Below, one piece after another: positions 34,697-42,782 of a stretch of 64,000 bases of DNA. Position 1 is the first letter of the stretch, and each line of letters starts with the position of its first letter. This DNA is from Geodermatophilus arenarius (GTDB lineage Bacteria > Actinomycetota > Actinomycetes > Mycobacteriales > Geodermatophilaceae), in assembly GCF_042654585.1 (NCBI RefSeq), contig NZ_JBHSGR010000004.1:62001-126000 (forward strand). The letters are read 5' to 3'. A program made the translations under genes and the position numbers. Under the pieces are notes generated by a model, which saw nothing but the letters and a program-made list of their open reading frames with translations, was not told the DNA's origin and ran no database searches.

Positions 34697-35026
34697 TCAG
34701 GCGGCGCCCAGGGCGTCGGCGACGCGGTGGTGGGCGACGGCCTCGTCGCGGCGGCTCTGCCGCTCCAGGGTGCGGGCCAGCGCGCGGCGGGCCCACCCGT
34801 CGGCCGGCGCGAGGTCGACCAGCCGGCGCAGCGCCGTCTCCGCGCGCTGCAGCTGGGCCGAGCCGAAGTAGCTGCGGGCCAGCAGCTCGAGGGCGGCCCC
34901 GTTGCCCGGCTCGGCCTCGACGAGCGGCTCGAGCAGGCGGGCGGCCTCGATCGGCTGCCCCATGGAGAGGTAGAGGTCGGCGCGGAGGAACTCCGAGTGC
35001 AGGTCGGGGCTGAACGGCTGGGTCAC
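34697..35026 (-). CDS. Tetratricopeptide-repeat protein
   Basis: A 109-residue protein made of about three TPR units: DLYLSMGQPIEAARLLEPLVEAEPGNGAALELLARSYF, then LQRAETALRRLVDLAPADGWARRALARTL and SRRDEAVAHHRVADAL. It is a protein-protein interaction scaffold in the cytosol. GTG at 35026 is chosen because the TPR pattern begins right after it; the upstream frame is low complexity. It is divergent from the DUF4383 gene, with 152 bp between. No partner can be named. Confidence 0.8.
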   Translation of the reverse strand: MTQPFSPDLHSEFLRADLYLSMGQPIEAARLLEPLVEAEPGNGAALELLARSYFGSAQLQRAETALRRLVDLAPADGWARRALARTLERQSRRDEAVAHHRVADALGAA

Positions 35027-35178
35027 GCCCGCGGAACGACGGCGCGGCGCCCGCTCTTCCCGAGACCACGACACGCCCGGCGGGCAGGAGGGACGAAAAG
35101 GTCCGGAACCGGGTGCATCCGGGCACGACCGGATTGGGAACAACCGGTGTCAGCACCACCGACCCGAGGAGCACGACC

Positions 35179-36000
35179 ATGGCCCTGTCGCTGCACCGCC
35201 ACCGGACGGCCGACCGCGCACGGACCGGCGCCGCCGACCCCGCCCCGCGCACCGACACCCCGACCGCCGCCGCCCCGACCGCCGCCGCCCCGACCGCCGC
35301 CGCCCCGACCGCCGACGCCCCGACCGCCGACGCCCCGGCCCGCGCCGAGCGGGAGCCCGCGTCCGGCAGCCGCGTCTACGCCGTCCAGCGCACTGGGGCG
35401 TTCGTCGTCGCCGGGATCATCGCCGTCTTCGGCGTCCTGGGCCTGGCCAACGGCCTGGCCTTCTTCTCGACCGAGGGCCAGCGCATCCTCGGCATGTCGT
35501 CCAACGGCCTGCTGTCGGTGATCTCGCTGGTCACCGCGGTCGTGCTGGTCGTCGCCGCCTTCCGCAGCCCCCGCACCGCCTCGACGGTCATGATCGTCAT
35601 CGGCGTGCTGTTCCTGGTGTCGGCGCTGGCCAACCTCGCGGTGCTCAACACGGGGCTGAACCTCCTGGCCTTCCGGCTGAGCAACGTCGGCTTCTCCGTC
35701 GCCGCGGGCCTGGTGCTGCTGCTGCTCGGCGCCTACGGCCGGGTGAGCGGCAACCTGCCGCCCGACAGCCCGTACGCCCGCGAGCGGGACGACGTGCCGC
35801 CGGTCCCGGCCGACGAGTACCCGTCGACGCCGGCCGAGTTCGCCGCCGAGCGGGCGATGCGCGACGCCGAGGTCGCCGTCGTCCAGCACGTGGCCTCCTT
35901 CGACCAGCGCCGCCGGGTCGCCGCCATGGCGCAGGTGACCAGCCGCAGGGAGCGCCGCGAGGTGTGGATGTCCTTCGACCGGGCCCGCCGCGACGCCTGA
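35179..36000 (+). CDS. DUF4383 membrane protein
   Basis: A 273-residue protein with four membrane helices (about 72-190: VVAGIIAVFGVLGLANGLAFF, ISLVTAVVLVVAAF, VMIVIGVLFLVSALANLAVL, VAAGLVLLLLGAYG) and NVGFS, as in the DUF4383 family. The cytosolic N-terminus contains five 5-residue repeats (PTAAA/PTADA) coded by an exact 15-bp tandem repeat. The C-terminal 80 residues are charged and helical, longer than in typical DUF4383 proteins. The ATG at 35179 has GAGGAG upstream. Function unknown. Confidence 0.82.
   Translation: MALSLHRHRTADRARTGAADPAPRTDTPTAAAPTAAAPTAAAPTADAPTADAPARAEREPASGSRVYAVQRTGAFVVAGIIAVFGVLGLANGLAFFSTEGQRILGMSSNGLLSVISLVTAVVLVVAAFRSPRTASTVMIVIGVLFLVSALANLAVLNTGLNLLAFRLSNVGFSVAAGLVLLLLGAYGRVSGNLPPDSPYARERDDVPPVPADEYPSTPAEFAAERAMRDAEVAVVQHVASFDQRRRVAAMAQVTSRRERREVWMSFDRARRDA
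35258..35332 (+). repeat. 15-bp tandem repeat, five copies
   Basis: The unit CCCCGACCGCCGCCG occurs three times exactly (35258-35302) and twice with one change (CCCCGACCGCCGACG, 35303-35332). It lies in frame inside the DUF4383 gene, so copy changes would lengthen or shorten the N-terminal linker without breaking the gene. Confidence 0.9.
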
Positions 36001-36018
36001 CCCCGGCACGATGCAGGG

Positions 36019-36960
36019 GTGACCGTCCGCCTGGCGCACTGGCCCACCCCGCTCGACCCGGCACCGCGGCTCGCCGCCGCCCTCGGCCTGCGGCCGGGGG
36101 ACCTGGCGGTGAAGCGGGACGACCTGACCGACCTCGGCGGCGGCAACAAGGTGCGCAAGCTCGAGCACCTCGTCGCCGAGGCGGCCGGGGACGGCGCGAC
36201 CGTCCTGGTCACCAGCGGCGGCGTGCAGAGCAACCACGCGCGGATGACCGCCGCGGCCGCCGCTCGGGTGGGGCTGCGCGCCGTGCTGGTGCTGCACGGG
36301 GCGCCGTCGGCGCAGCGGCCCGGGAACCTGGCCCTGGAGGGCGCGCTCGGCGCCCGCGTCGTGGTGGTCGGTGGCCCGGACGGCGTCGAGGCCCGGGTGG
36401 CCGCGGTGGCCGCCGAGCTGCGGGCCGCCGGCGAGGTGCCCGCGGTGCTGCCGCTGGGCGGCTCCTCGCCCACCGGCGCGCGGGGCTACCTGGCCTGCGC
36501 GGACGAGCTGCGGGAGCAGGCGCCCGACGCCCGGCACGTCGTCGTCGCGGTCGGCTCGGGCGGCACGATGGCCGGCCTGGTGGCCGGGCTCGGCGCCGAG
36601 CGCGTGCTCGGCGTGGACGTCGGCGCCGTGCCCGACCCGGCCGAGCGGGTGGCCGGCCTGGTGACGGCGCTCGGCGGGTCCCCGGAGGGGCTGCGGCTGC
36701 GCCGGGACCAGGTGGGCGACGGCTACGGCGCCCGCACCGACGCCGCCGTCGCGGCGCTGCGGACGGCGGCCCGCACGGAGGGGCTGCTGCTCGACCCCGT
36801 CTACACGGCCAAGGCGCTGGCCGGGCTGGCCGCCGCCGTGGCCGACGGCTCGGTCCGGCCCGGCGAGCGGACCGTGTTCGTGCACACCGGCGGGCTGGCG
36901 GGGCTGTTCGGGCACCCGGTGGCCGCCGAGCTCGCCGCCGGGGTGCTCGACCCGTCGTAG
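36019..36960 (+). CDS. PLP-dependent D-cysteine desulfhydrase / ACC deaminase-like enzyme
   Basis: A 313-residue fold-type II PLP enzyme. LGGGNKVRKLEHL supplies the PLP lysine (Lys44), SGGVQSNHARMTAA the cofactor/substrate region, and VAVGSGGTMAGLVAG the phosphate-binding loop. The family holds D-cysteine desulfhydrases and ACC deaminases, which act on small amino acids. The GTG at 36019 lies 18 bases after the DUF4383 stop; no proper ribosome site is seen. Substrate specificity cannot be decided here. Confidence 0.88.
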   Translation: MTVRLAHWPTPLDPAPRLAAALGLRPGDLAVKRDDLTDLGGGNKVRKLEHLVAEAAGDGATVLVTSGGVQSNHARMTAAAAARVGLRAVLVLHGAPSAQRPGNLALEGALGARVVVVGGPDGVEARVAAVAAELRAAGEVPAVLPLGGSSPTGARGYLACADELREQAPDARHVVVAVGSGGTMAGLVAGLGAERVLGVDVGAVPDPAERVAGLVTALGGSPEGLRLRRDQVGDGYGARTDAAVAALRTAARTEGLLLDPVYTAKALAGLAAAVADGSVRPGERTVFVHTGGLAGLFGHPVAAELAAGVLDPS

Positions 36961-36973
36961 CCTCGCGGGCGCG

Positions 36974-38140
36974 ATGACCTCCTCCCGACCGCGCGCCGAC
37001 GCCTGCCCCGGCGCGCTGCAGACGCACCCCGCCGCCGACGGCGAGCTCGCCCGCGTGCGGGTGCCCGGCGGCCTGCTCACCGCCGCCCAGCTGCGGGTGC
37101 TCGCCGCCGCCGCGCGCGACCTCGGCGACGGCGCCCTGGAGATGACCAGCCGGGGCAACCTGCAGCTGCGCGGGCTGGCCGCCGGCGCCGCGCGGGAGCT
37201 CGGCGACCGGCTCGCCGGCGTGGGCCTGCTGCCCAGCGAGACGCACGAGCGGGTGCGCAACGTGCTGGCCAGCGCGCTGACCGGCCGCGCCGGCGGGCTG
37301 CTCGACGCCCGGCCGTGGGTGGCCGCGCTCGACGCCGGCCTGTGCGCCGACCCCGCCCTCGCCGCGCTGCCGGGCCGCTACCTGGCCACGCTCGACGACG
37401 GCCGCGGCGACGTGTCCGGGCTCGGCGGCGACGTCGGCCTGCTGGCGCTGTCGCCGTCCTCGGTCGCGCTGCTGCTCGGCGGGGCGGACAGCGGGCTGCG
37501 CGCCGCGCCGGACGACGCCGTCGGCCTGCTGCTCGCCGCCACCCGCGCCTTCCTCGCCGAGCGCGCCGCGCAGGACGGCACCGGCCAGCGGCTGACCGAG
37601 CTCGACGACGGGCCCGCGCGCGTCGCCGCGCGGCTGGGCGGCACCCCGGCCGCGGTGGCCGCCGTCCCGGCCGCGGTGGACGCCGGCCCGGTCGGCGCGG
37701 AGACCCAGGCCGACGGGCGGACCGCGCTCGTCGGCGTCGTCCCGCTCGGCCGGCTCTCCGCCGACCAGGCCGACCTGCTCGCGTCGCTGACCGGCGAGGT
37801 GCAGCTGACCCCGTGGCGCAGCGTCGTCGTGCCCGACCTGGCCGAGGACCGCGTGGACGACGCCGCCGTCTACCTGTACCGGACCGGCGTGGTGTTCGAC
37901 GCCGACAGCCCCTGGGCGCGGGTCACCGCGTGCGCCGGCCGGCCCGGGTGCGCGAGGTCGCGGGCCGACGTCCGGGCCGACGCCGCCGCGGCGGTCGCGT
38001 CCGGGACCGTGCCGGAGGGCGCCCGCGTGCACTGGGCCGGCTGCGAGCGCCGCTGCGGCCGCCCCCGCGGCGAGGTCCTCGACGTCGTCGCGACCGTCGA
38101 CGGCTACCGCGTCGGCCGGTCCTCCTCGGGGTCCGGGTAG
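36974..38140 (+). CDS. cobG: Precorrin-3B synthase
   Basis: A 388-residue nitrite/sulfite-reductase-like monooxygenase that contracts the ring in oxygen-dependent cobalamin synthesis, making precorrin-3B. Two ferredoxin-like half domains are present (LEMTSRGNLQLRGL and VQLTPWRSVVVPDL). The 4Fe-4S/sirohaem-type cysteines are Cys320 and Cys326 (CAGRPGC) plus Cys357 and Cys361 (CERRC). ATG at 36974, 13 bases after the PLP gene. It overlaps the 3' end of the convergent GlgC-like gene by 37 bp. It is diagnostic of the aerobic route. Confidence 0.94.
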   Translation: MTSSRPRADACPGALQTHPAADGELARVRVPGGLLTAAQLRVLAAAARDLGDGALEMTSRGNLQLRGLAAGAARELGDRLAGVGLLPSETHERVRNVLASALTGRAGGLLDARPWVAALDAGLCADPALAALPGRYLATLDDGRGDVSGLGGDVGLLALSPSSVALLLGGADSGLRAAPDDAVGLLLAATRAFLAERAAQDGTGQRLTELDDGPARVAARLGGTPAAVAAVPAAVDAGPVGAETQADGRTALVGVVPLGRLSADQADLLASLTGEVQLTPWRSVVVPDLAEDRVDDAAVYLYRTGVVFDADSPWARVTACAGRPGCARSRADVRADAAAAVASGTVPEGARVHWAGCERRCGRPRGEVLDVVATVDGYRVGRSSSGSG

Positions 38141-39294
38141 CGGGCCCCGGCGGAGACCTCGGTGCCCTCGGGGACGGACACCGCGCGGCCGACCAGCGTG
38201 ACGTCGCCGTCGCCGCCGATCGTGGCGCCGCTGCCGACGTCGACGCGGTCGTCGACCACCGCGCGGGTCACCGTCGCGCCGGAGCGCACCCGCACGCCGG
38301 GCAGCAGGACGGAGTCGACGACGGTCGCCCCGGCCTCGACCACGACGCCCGGGGAGATGACCGACCCGCGCACGTTGCCGGACACCCGGGTGCCGCCCGA
38401 CAGCAGGCTGTTCTCGATCTGGCCGTCGTCGAGGACCCGGGCGGCGCTGTGCCGGCCGCCGCGGGTGTGGATCGGCCAGCCGGGGGCGTCGAGGTCGATC
38501 GGCGGCTCCTCCGACAGGAACTCCTGGTGCGCCTCCCAGTACGCCGGGACGGTGCCGACGTCCCGCCAGTAGCCCTTGAGCGGGTGCGCCCGCGCGCCGC
38601 CGTCGCGGGTCTGCGCCGGCAGCAGGTGGGTGCCGAGGTCCTCGAGGCCCTCCTCGCCGACCTCCGACCGCAGCTGCTCCAGCCGGTCGAGCGTGGGCCC
38701 GGGGTCGAAGACGAAGACCTCGTTGGTGGCGGTGGTCGTCGCCGGCTCGTCGGGCTTGTAGGCGTAGCCGGTCACCCGGTCGCCGTCGACCTCCACGATG
38801 CCGTAGCGGGCGGCGTCGTCGGCGGCGACCTCGGTGGTCACCATCGTCACCTCCGCGCCGGACTGCAGGTGCGCCTCGGCGACCTCGCGGTAGTCGAGCT
38901 CGTAGACGGCGTCCGCGCTGACCACGACCAGCGCCTCGGGGCCGAACTGGCGGATCAGCTCGGCCTGCCGCCACAGCGAGTTCGCCGTCCCCGTGTTCCA
39001 CCCGCCGCGCTCGGTGCCCTGGAACGGCGGGAGGGTCATCAGCCCGCCGGTCGTGCGGTCGAGGTCCCAGGGCCGGCCGTTGGCGAGGTGGTCGGCCAGC
39101 GAGGCCGGGTGCTGCTGGATCGACACCCAGACGTCGGGGATGCCGGAGTGCTCGCAGTTGCTCAGCGGGAAGTCGATCAGCCGGTACACCCCGGCGAACG
39201 GGACGGCGGGCTTGGCGCGGTGCTCGGTGAGCAGCTGCAGGCGCCCACCGGCACCACCGGCGAGGACGAGGACGAGGAGGCGGGGAAGGGCCAT
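38104..39294 (-). CDS. glgC: Glucose-1-phosphate adenylyltransferase-like nucleotidyltransferase
   Basis: A 396-residue sugar-phosphate nucleotidyltransferase: pyrophosphorylase motif LAGGAGGRL with KPAVPFAG, FPLSNCEHSGI, GTANSLWRQ, SADAVYELDY, GYWRDVGT, and a C-terminal left-handed beta-helix of hexapeptide repeats. It closely follows bacterial GlgC, which makes ADP-glucose for glycogen. LAGGAGGRLQLL has Q where GlgC often has K/E-rich variants, so another NDP-glucose is possible. ATG at 39294; overlaps cobG tail-to-tail. Confidence 0.85.
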   Translation of the reverse strand: MALPRLLVLVLAGGAGGRLQLLTEHRAKPAVPFAGVYRLIDFPLSNCEHSGIPDVWVSIQQHPASLADHLANGRPWDLDRTTGGLMTLPPFQGTERGGWNTGTANSLWRQAELIRQFGPEALVVVSADAVYELDYREVAEAHLQSGAEVTMVTTEVAADDAARYGIVEVDGDRVTGYAYKPDEPATTTATNEVFVFDPGPTLDRLEQLRSEVGEEGLEDLGTHLLPAQTRDGGARAHPLKGYWRDVGTVPAYWEAHQEFLSEEPPIDLDAPGWPIHTRGGRHSAARVLDDGQIENSLLSGGTRVSGNVRGSVISPGVVVEAGATVVDSVLLPGVRVRSGATVTRAVVDDRVDVGSGATIGGDGDVTLVGRAVSVPEGTEVSAGARYPDPEEDRPTR

Positions 39295-39323
39295 GCCCCC
39301 GGCTACCCGCTCCGTGCGCGACG

Positions 39324-39329
39324 TAGCCT
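39324..39329 (+). promoter_or_regulatory. -10 element, probable leaderless promoter of cobH
   Basis: TAGCCT ends 8 bases before the cobH ATG (39338) with no ribosome site between, fitting a leaderless mRNA. Confidence 0.45.
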
Positions 39330-39337
39330 CCTGCCCG

Positions 39338-39958
39338 ATGTACGAGTACGAGAAGGACGGCGCCGAGATCTACCGGCGGTCGTTCGCGACGATCCGCGCC
39401 GAGGCGGACCTCGCCGGCCTGCCCGAGGACCTCGCGCGGGTGGTCGTCCGGATGATCCACGCCTGCGGCCAGGTCGACCTGGCCGCCGACGTCGCCGCGA
39501 GCCCCGACGTCGTCCGGCTCGCCCGGGAGGCCCTCGACGCCGGCGCTCCCGTCCTGTGCGACGCGCGGATGGTCGCCTCCGGCGTCACCCGCCGGCGGCT
39601 GCTGAAGGACAACGACGTCGTCTGCACCCTCGGCGACCCGCGCGTGCCGGCGCTGGCCGCGGAGCTCGGCACCACCCGCACCGCCGCCGCGCTGGAGCTG
39701 TGGCGCGACCGGCTCGACGGCGCCGTCGTCGCCGTCGGCAACGCGCCCACCGCGCTGTTCCACCTGCTCGAGATGGTCGCCGCCGGCGCCCCCCGCCCGG
39801 CCGCCGTCCTCGGCATCCCGGTCGGCTTCATCGGCGCGGCCGAGTCCAAGGAGGCCCTCGCCGCCTCCGACCTGCCGTTCCTCGTGGTCCGCGGCCGGCG
39901 GGGCGGCAGCGCCATGGCCGCGGCGGCGGTCAACGCGATCGCGAGCGACGTCGAGTGA
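39338..39958 (+). CDS. cobH: Precorrin-8X methylmutase
   Basis: A 206-residue enzyme that moves the C11 methyl to C12, giving hydrogenobyrinate. The catalytic histidine is in MIHACGQVD (His41), and CDARMVASG, NAPTALFHLLEM and GFIGAAESKEAL are family hallmarks. The ATG at 39338 starts the recognisable protein; it is probably leaderless. The stop overlaps the GTG of the cobI-cobJ fusion. Confidence 0.96.
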   Translation: MYEYEKDGAEIYRRSFATIRAEADLAGLPEDLARVVVRMIHACGQVDLAADVAASPDVVRLAREALDAGAPVLCDARMVASGVTRRRLLKDNDVVCTLGDPRVPALAAELGTTRTAAALELWRDRLDGAVVAVGNAPTALFHLLEMVAAGAPRPAAVLGIPVGFIGAAESKEALAASDLPFLVVRGRRGGSAMAAAAVNAIASDVE

Positions 39959-41451
39959 GCGGGCGCCTGTACGGGGTCGGGCTGGGCCCCGGCGACCCCG
40001 AGCTGGTCACCGTCAAGGCCGCCCGGCTGATCGCCGCCGCCGACGTCGTCGCCTTCCACGCCGCGCAGCACGGCCGCTCGGTCGCCCGCGCGCTCGCCGC
40101 CCCCTACCTGCGGGAGGGGCAGGTCGAGGAGCTGCTGGTCTACCCGGTCACCACCGAGGGCACCGACCACCCCGGCGGCTACCAGGGCGCGATCGACGAG
40201 TTCTACGAGGCCGCCGCGGCCCGGCTGGCCGCGCACCTCGACGCCGGCCGCGACGTCGTCGTGCTCGCCGAGGGGGACCCGTTCTTCTACGGCTCCTACA
40301 TGCACATGCACAAGCGGCTCGCCCACCGCTACCCGACCGAGGTGGTGCCCGGCGTGACCAGCGTCAGCGGCGCCGCGGCGGTCGTCGGGCGGCCGCTGGT
40401 GGAGCGGGACGAGGTGCTCACCGTGCTGCCGGGCACGCTGCCCGCCGACGAGCTCGCCGAGTGGCTGGCCACCACCGACTCCGCCGCGGTGGTGAAGCTC
40501 GGCCGGACGTTCGGCCGGGTCCGCGAGGCGTTCGAGGCCGCCGGCGTGCTCGACCGCGCGCTCTACGTCGAGCGGGCCACCACCGACCGCCAGCGGACGA
40601 TGCCGCTGGCCGACGTCGACCCCGCGACCGTCCCGTACTTCTCCCTGGCGCTGCTGCCCTCGCCGCTCACCGGGACCACGCCCGCCCCCGCGGACCTCCC
40701 GGACGCCGCCCCGCGGACCGGCGAGGTGGTCGTCGTCGGCCTCGGCCCCGGCGCCCGCGGCTGGACCACCCCCGAGGTGGCCGACGCGCTCGCCGCCGCC
40801 GACGACCTGGTCGGCTACGGCCCCTACCTGGACCGGGTGCCGGCCAACCCGCGGCAGACCCGCCACCCCAGCGACAACCGGGTGGAGGCCGAGCGGGCCG
40901 CGCACGCGCTGGAGCTGGCCCGGTCCGGACGGCGGGTCGCGGTGGTCTCCAGCGGCGACCCGGGCGTGTTCGCCATGGCCGCCGCGGTGCTCGAGGTGGC
41001 CGCCCGGCCCGAGCACGCCGGCGTCCGCGTGCGGGTGCTGCCCGGGCTGACCGCCGCGCAGGCGGTCGCGTCGCGGGTCGGCGCGCCGCTCGGGCACGAC
41101 TTCGCCGTCATCAGCCTCTCCGACGTGCTCAAGCCGCTCGACGTCGTCCTCGACCGGCTGCGCTCCGCGGCGGCGGCCGACCTGGTGCTGGCGCTGTACA
41201 ACCCGCGGTCCAAGGCGCGCCCGCACCAGCTGGCCAAGGCGCTCGACGCGCTGCGCGAGGTGCGCGAGCCGGAGACGGTGGTCGTCGTCGGCCGGGACGT
41301 CGGCGGGCCGGAGGAGGAGGTCCGGGTGACGACGCTGCGCGACCTGGACCCGGAGACGGTGGACATGCGCTGCCTGCTGCTGGTCGGGTCCTCGCAGACG
41401 CGGGTGACGCCGGCCGGGCAGGTCTACACGCCGCGCCGCTACCCGTCCTGA
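39955..41451 (+). CDS. cobIJ: CobI-CobJ fusion: precorrin-2 C20- and precorrin-3B C17-methyltransferase
   Basis: A 498-residue fusion of two SAM-dependent corrin methyltransferases. The CobI half (about 1-245) has GVGLGPGDPELVTVKA and AEGDPFFYGSYMHM; the CobJ half (from about 257) has VVVGLGPGARGWTTPEV, SSGDPGVFAMAA, FAVISLSDVLKP and ALYNPRSKARPHQ. Fusion is known from mycobacteria (CobIJ). CobI acts before and CobJ after CobG. GTG at 39955 overlaps the cobH stop. Confidence 0.96.
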   Translation: MSGRLYGVGLGPGDPELVTVKAARLIAAADVVAFHAAQHGRSVARALAAPYLREGQVEELLVYPVTTEGTDHPGGYQGAIDEFYEAAAARLAAHLDAGRDVVVLAEGDPFFYGSYMHMHKRLAHRYPTEVVPGVTSVSGAAAVVGRPLVERDEVLTVLPGTLPADELAEWLATTDSAAVVKLGRTFGRVREAFEAAGVLDRALYVERATTDRQRTMPLADVDPATVPYFSLALLPSPLTGTTPAPADLPDAAPRTGEVVVVGLGPGARGWTTPEVADALAAADDLVGYGPYLDRVPANPRQTRHPSDNRVEAERAAHALELARSGRRVAVVSSGDPGVFAMAAAVLEVAARPEHAGVRVRVLPGLTAAQAVASRVGAPLGHDFAVISLSDVLKPLDVVLDRLRSAAAADLVLALYNPRSKARPHQLAKALDALREVREPETVVVVGRDVGGPEEEVRVTTLRDLDPETVDMRCLLLVGSSQTRVTPAGQVYTPRRYPS

Positions 41452-41456
41452 CGGGA

Positions 41457-42716
41457 ATGCCGGCCGGATCGGTGGCCTTGGCAACTGTCGTGCCCCGCCT
41501 CCCCCGCCCGGTCGCGTTCTGGTCGGTGGCCGGACTCCTCGTGCTGGTGCTGGCCGCCTCCGGCGTGCCGTCGCCGCTGTACCGCGTCTACCAGGAGCAG
41601 TTCGGCTTCGGCGCCGGCGTCCTGACGCTGGTGTTCGGCATCTACGCCTTCGCGCTGCTCGCCGCGCTGCTGGTGGTCGGCAGCCTGTCCGACCACGTGG
41701 GCCGGCGGCCGGTGCTCGCCGCCGGGCTGCTGCTGCAGGCGGTCGCGATGGCGGTCTTCCTCGCCGCCGACGGCGTGGGCTGGCTGCTGGCCGCGCGCAC
41801 GCTGCAGGGGCTGTCGACCGGCGCGCTGACCGGGTCGCTCGGCGCGGCGCTGCTCGACCTGCAGCGCCCCTCGGCGCGCCCGCTGGGCGCGCTGCTCAAC
41901 AGCGTCTCGCCGGGCCTCGGGCTGTCGCTGGGCGCGGTGGGCGCGGGCCTGGCCATCGAGGGGATCGCGGAGCCGACGCCGTGGGTGTTCGGCGTGCTGA
42001 CCGTGGCCTTCGTGCTCGGCGCGGCCCTCGCCTGGCTGCTGCCCGAGACCTCCCCGCGCGTGCCCGGGGCGCTGGCCTCGCTGCGCCCGCGGGTGGAGGT
42101 GCCGCGGCCACAGCGGCGCGCGTTCGCCGTCGGGGTCCCCTGCCTGGTCGCGCTCTGGGCGATGGGCGGGCTGGTGCTGTCGCTGGGACCGTCGCTGACC
42201 GCCGGTGTGTTCGGCGTGGCCGACCACCTCGTCGGCAGCCTGCTCATCCTCTGCATGCAGGGCGCCGCCGCCGTCGGTGGCGTGCTCGCCCGGGACGTGC
42301 CGCCCCGCCGGGCGATGGGCGGGGGCTGCGTCGTGTTCGCGGCCGCCGTCGCGGGCCTGCTGGTCGCTCTGGTCACCGGGACGCTGTGGCTGTTCTTCGT
42401 GGCGTCCGGGCTGGCCGGCCTGGGCTTCGGCGCCGCCTTCCTCGGCACCGTGGCCACCGTGACGGCGGGCGTCGAGCCCGGCCACCGCGCGGGGCTGCTG
42501 TCGAGCGTCTTCGTCGTCGGCTACCTGGCGTTCAGCATCCCGGCGATCGTCGCGGGCATCGCCTCGGGCGTGGTCGGGCTGCGGCTGACCGCGGTGGTCT
42601 ACGGCGCCGTGGTGATCGTGCTGGCGCTGGGCGCGGCGGCCGGCCTGCGGCTGTCGCACCGGCGCACCCCGGCGACCGTGCCCGCCGACGAGCCGTCGCA
42701 GCCGCTGGCCGCCTGA
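41457..42716 (+). CDS. MFS transporter
   Basis: A 419-residue major-facilitator protein with 12 predicted helices. The loop 2-3 motif is SDHVGRRPVLAAG. ATG at 41457 lies 5 bases after the cobIJ stop, so it may be co-transcribed with cobH-cobIJ; a GTG at 41472 is an alternative start. Substrate unknown; drug efflux is the usual role of this subfamily, and a link to cobalamin is not supported by sequence. Confidence 0.88.
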   Translation: MPAGSVALATVVPRLPRPVAFWSVAGLLVLVLAASGVPSPLYRVYQEQFGFGAGVLTLVFGIYAFALLAALLVVGSLSDHVGRRPVLAAGLLLQAVAMAVFLAADGVGWLLAARTLQGLSTGALTGSLGAALLDLQRPSARPLGALLNSVSPGLGLSLGAVGAGLAIEGIAEPTPWVFGVLTVAFVLGAALAWLLPETSPRVPGALASLRPRVEVPRPQRRAFAVGVPCLVALWAMGGLVLSLGPSLTAGVFGVADHLVGSLLILCMQGAAAVGGVLARDVPPRRAMGGGCVVFAAAVAGLLVALVTGTLWLFFVASGLAGLGFGAAFLGTVATVTAGVEPGHRAGLLSSVFVVGYLAFSIPAIVAGIASGVVGLRLTAVVYGAVVIVLALGAAAGLRLSHRRTPATVPADEPSQPLAA

Positions 42717-42729
42717 GGGTCACACCCTC
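42715..42729 (+). terminator. Short hairpin at the end of the MFS gene
   Basis: GAGGGT (42715-42720) pairs with ACCCTC (42724-42729), loop CAC, spanning the MFS stop codon. Six G/C-rich pairs without a T-tract. Confidence 0.4.
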
Positions 42730-42769
42730 GACTCCCCTCTGACCAGCGGGAACCGTCGTACCCCTCTCC

Positions 42770-42775
42770 TAGCGT
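42770..42775 (+). promoter_or_regulatory. -10 element, probable leaderless promoter of the HNH gene
   Basis: TAGCGT ends 7 bases before GTG 42783 and no ribosome site is present, so a leaderless start at 42783 is favoured over GTG 42774. Confidence 0.45.
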
Positions 42776-42782
42776 GCGGGGT

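Noticed and set aside
35258..35332. CRISPR array
   Set aside because: Units are 15 bp, contiguous and in frame, with no spacers and no cas genes.
36940..36974. Second cobalamin riboswitch before cobG or other cob genes
   Set aside because: No GCGGTCCCGCCACTG-type core is present before cobG, cobH, cobK, cbiD, cobL, cbiB, cobU or cobQ; intergenic spaces are too short.
36209..39763. 1,184-codon minus-strand frame over the PLP, cobG, glgC and cobH region
   Set aside because: Arg/Pro/Gly-rich shadow with no motif; genuine proteins occupy the other frames.
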